Shown piece after piece: positions 62,502 to 64,000 of a DNA stretch of 64,000 nt. The notes under the pieces are model-generated. The model was not told where the DNA came from and made no database searches. It saw only the letters and a program-made list of their open reading frames with translations. Each line of letters starts with the position of its first letter. Position 1 is the stretch's first letter. A program made the position numbers and the translations under genes. The stretch covers positions 1-64,000 of the forward strand of contig NZ_LGDV01000051.1 in NCBI RefSeq assembly GCF_001280015.1, written 5' to 3'. This DNA comes from Streptomyces sp. MMG1121. GTDB lineage: Bacteria > Actinomycetota > Actinomycetes > Streptomycetales > Streptomycetaceae.

Positions 62502-62849
62502 CTGTTCCTCCGCTCGTGACGGTGATGTGCCGCCCCTCGCGGCCGACGGTGGCAGGCGGGGAGCGGGAGTTGCGCTTCGGGGGCGCACAACACCTGGATG
62601 ATACGGGTGGGTCGGCCGGTTTTCTGCTGAGTGAAGCCTGTGCGTTGCGTGCCGACAAGATGTGTCACAAGGACCGTTCATGTCTTCATACCGATCCTGC
62701 CCCGGGGAAAACGCTGTGAGCGGGGCCGCGGAGGTCTCCGGCGACGGCAAGCCCATGGTGTGCCCCCCAGGCGGAACATCCGGGCCGTCCCACCCTCCTC
62801 CCGCGGTCGCTGGTACGAGGCGCCCCAGGCCCACACGGCCGCGGAGAAC

Positions 62850-62962
62850 GACCGGCTGTCACGGTGGCCGAGCTCACTGCACTGTTCCCGCAGGCCGAAC
62901 TCGTCGTACGGCCGGGCGCCGGCCACTGTCCCTGGCCGGACGGCGCGGTCCGGTTCGGGCCA
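62850..62962 (+). pseudogene. 3' fragment of an alpha/beta hydrolase
   Basis: VTVAELTALFPQAELVVRPG and AGHCPWPDGAVRF are the C-terminal helix-strand-histidine block of an alpha/beta hydrolase, where the GAGH histidine is catalytic. Nothing upstream matches the rest of the enzyme, so only about 35 codons survive. The remaining stretch 62502-62849 contains no recognised feature. Confidence 0.5.
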
Positions 62963-63023
62963 GCGGTTATGGCGTTCCCGTGCGGCCGATGACGCGGCCG
63001 ACAGCGCCGATAGCATCGCGATC

Positions 63024-63485
63024 ATGGCGGACTGGAAGATACGGCCGGCATCGGCGGCGGATGTCGAGGCGGTGGCCGAGCTGCGCGCCGTGGTGCTGAG
63101 GGCGGACCTGGAGCGGCTGGGCCGCTACGACGAACATCGCGTGCGACAGCGATTGCGTGCCGGATTCACCCCGGAGCACACCTGGGTGATCGAGGTGTCC
63201 GGCGCCCTGGCGGGTTGTGTGGCGCTGCGGCCGGCGCAGGACGCTCACCGGCTGGAGCACTTTTATCTCGGCCCGGACCTCCAGGGCAGGGGCATCGGCT
63301 CGGCCGTGCTGCGACTGCTGCTGGAGCGCTGTGACCGCGACCGTGTCCTCGTCCGGCTGAACGTGCTGCGGGGCAGCCGTGCCCGGGAGCTGTACGAGCG
63401 GCACGGTTTCACGGTCGAGTCCGAGGACCCGGTGGATGTGTTCATGGTCCGCGAGCCGGCGGCGGGCGGCACAGGCACCGACTGA
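63024..63485 (+). CDS. GNAT-family N-acetyltransferase
   Basis: 153 residues from ATG 63024. Motif A for acetyl-CoA is LEHFYLGPDLQGRGIGSAVL, and motif B is LYERHGFTVESEDPVDVFM. The first segment DWKIRPASAADVEAVAELRA is typical of RimI-like acetyltransferases. The acceptor is unknown. It follows a hydrolase relic and converges on the PaiB-like gene. Confidence 0.9.
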   Translation: MADWKIRPASAADVEAVAELRAVVLRADLERLGRYDEHRVRQRLRAGFTPEHTWVIEVSGALAGCVALRPAQDAHRLEHFYLGPDLQGRGIGSAVLRLLLERCDRDRVLVRLNVLRGSRARELYERHGFTVESEDPVDVFMVREPAAGGTGTD

Positions 63486-63551
63486 GCCCCGACGCCACCG
63501 GCCGCCCGCCCGGCATCCAGCGGCCCGGGGCAGGGTGTCCTCGCACCGCGG

Positions 63552-64000
63552 TCAGGGTGCGTCGGTGTGCGGGCTGTGCGCGCGTACCGCGGCGGCGACC
63601 GCCGCGTCGTCGCCCCGGCCGCGGGCTTCGAGGCCCGCTATGACGCCCTCGACGTTGCGCTGCGGCTGGTTCTGGCTGAGCTTGGCCTTGGCCTCGATCC
63701 GGCTGATGACCAGTTCGACGCCGACCACCGCGCGCAACTGGCCGTCGAGGAACTTCGCCGGGGCCTGGTCGACGGACCACGGTTCGCAGGTGCCCGCTTC
63801 GTGGCGGTCGGTGAGACGGCGCATCTGTGCCGTGATCCAGGCCGGATCGTCGTGTACGACCAACTGGCCGTAGACGTGTGCGAGCACGTAGTTCCAGGTC
63901 GGCACCACACGGTGATGCTCGGCCTTCGTCGCGTACCACGTGGGCGAGACATAGGCCTGCGGCCCGTGGACGATCACCATGGCCTCGCCCTGCACCGGCT
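63552..64000 (-). CDS. PaiB-like FMN-binding regulator (partial, runs off window)
   Basis: The C-terminal 148 codons are in the window. AMVIVHGPQAYVSPTWYATK, VPTWNYVLAHVYGQL and LSQNQPQRNVEGVIAGLEA are the conserved blocks of the PaiB family (FMN-binding split barrel, formerly called negative regulators of protease synthesis). The start lies beyond position 64000. The last 20 residues are alanine-rich. Confidence 0.9.
   Translation of the reverse strand, partial: PVQGEAMVIVHGPQAYVSPTWYATKAEHHRVVPTWNYVLAHVYGQLVVHDDPAWITAQMRRLTDRHEAGTCEPWSVDQAPAKFLDGQLRAVVGVELVISRIEAKAKLSQNQPQRNVEGVIAGLEARGRGDDAAVAAAVRAHSPHTDAP

Overview
The window is high-GC actinobacterial DNA, almost certainly from a Streptomyces chromosome. 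The evidence is the extreme GC at third codon positions, GTG/TTG starts, tandem chitinase-promoter operators of the DasR type, AzlCD, a family-1 DyP/encapsulin locus, a bL37 micro-protein gene, and dense tandem and divergent gene pairs. No rRNA, tRNA or CRISPR array was seen. All assignments come from reading the sequence; no database search was run.

Layout. 1-2.8 kb is a scrapyard of mobile DNA: an IS630-type transposase, an internally deleted IS30-like remnant, a frameshifted Tn3-family transposase N-terminus joined in frame to an IS21 IstB C-terminus, a nucleotidyltransferase passenger and two 17-bp direct repeats. 2.9-6.4 kb holds two unknown genes convergent with a membrane-anchored nSTAND1-type NTPase. 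This is the best candidate for an undescribed (possibly defence) module, and a complete IS30-family element (6.6-8.1 kb) follows it. 8.1-10.4 kb: secreted GH18 chitinase with two tandem dre-like sites. 10.4-16.8 kb: PotABCD-type ABC importer divergent from a GntR/FCD regulator and a cache-like protein. 16.8-23.9 kb: thioesterase, Lrp with azlCD, azoreductase with HxlR, a SnoaL-like protein, an S41 peptidase and a GCS2-type ligase. 24.0-29.9 kb: a decayed serine hydrolase, then LacI plus a three-gene operon (nucleobase permease, amidohydrolase, TSUP exporter) headed by a palindromic operator. 30.0-31.4 kb: a methyltransferase, then a cobalamin riboswitch that now leads only into a permease/ATPase deletion scar.

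31.4-37.9 kb: gene-poor G-rich DNA, SDRs, an aldo/keto reductase, a threonine dehydratase-like enzyme and TetR regulators. 38.1-39.6 kb: a WGR-domain/beta-propeller protein. 39.6-44.4 kb: a glycerolipid cluster of a TetR, a GlpD-like G3P dehydrogenase, an alkyl-DHAP-synthase-like flavoenzyme and a lipid kinase. 45.6-51.1 kb: a formate dehydrogenase-like cluster (MoeA, FdhF/YdeP oxidoreductase, FdhD, LysR) with an elaborate divergent regulatory region. 51.2-53.1 kb: a DyP peroxidase with an encapsulin-targeting tail, followed by a decayed encapsulin gene (lost start codon, two frameshifts). 53.2-56.3 kb: a Clp AAA+ ATPase, a small disordered protein and bL37. The rest contains a phytoene-dehydrogenase-like oxidoreductase, a MerR/AKR pair, an SDR, an isoprenylcysteine-methyltransferase-like membrane protein, a lysine-rich DNA-binding-type protein, a GNAT and the 3' part of a PaiB-like gene. 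Several short gene corpses lie among them.

The strongest themes are local gene decay that leaves regulatory or partner elements stranded (riboswitch, DyP cargo) and well-formed operator palindromes in divergent regions. Positions I counted by hand for short sites may be off by a base or two.
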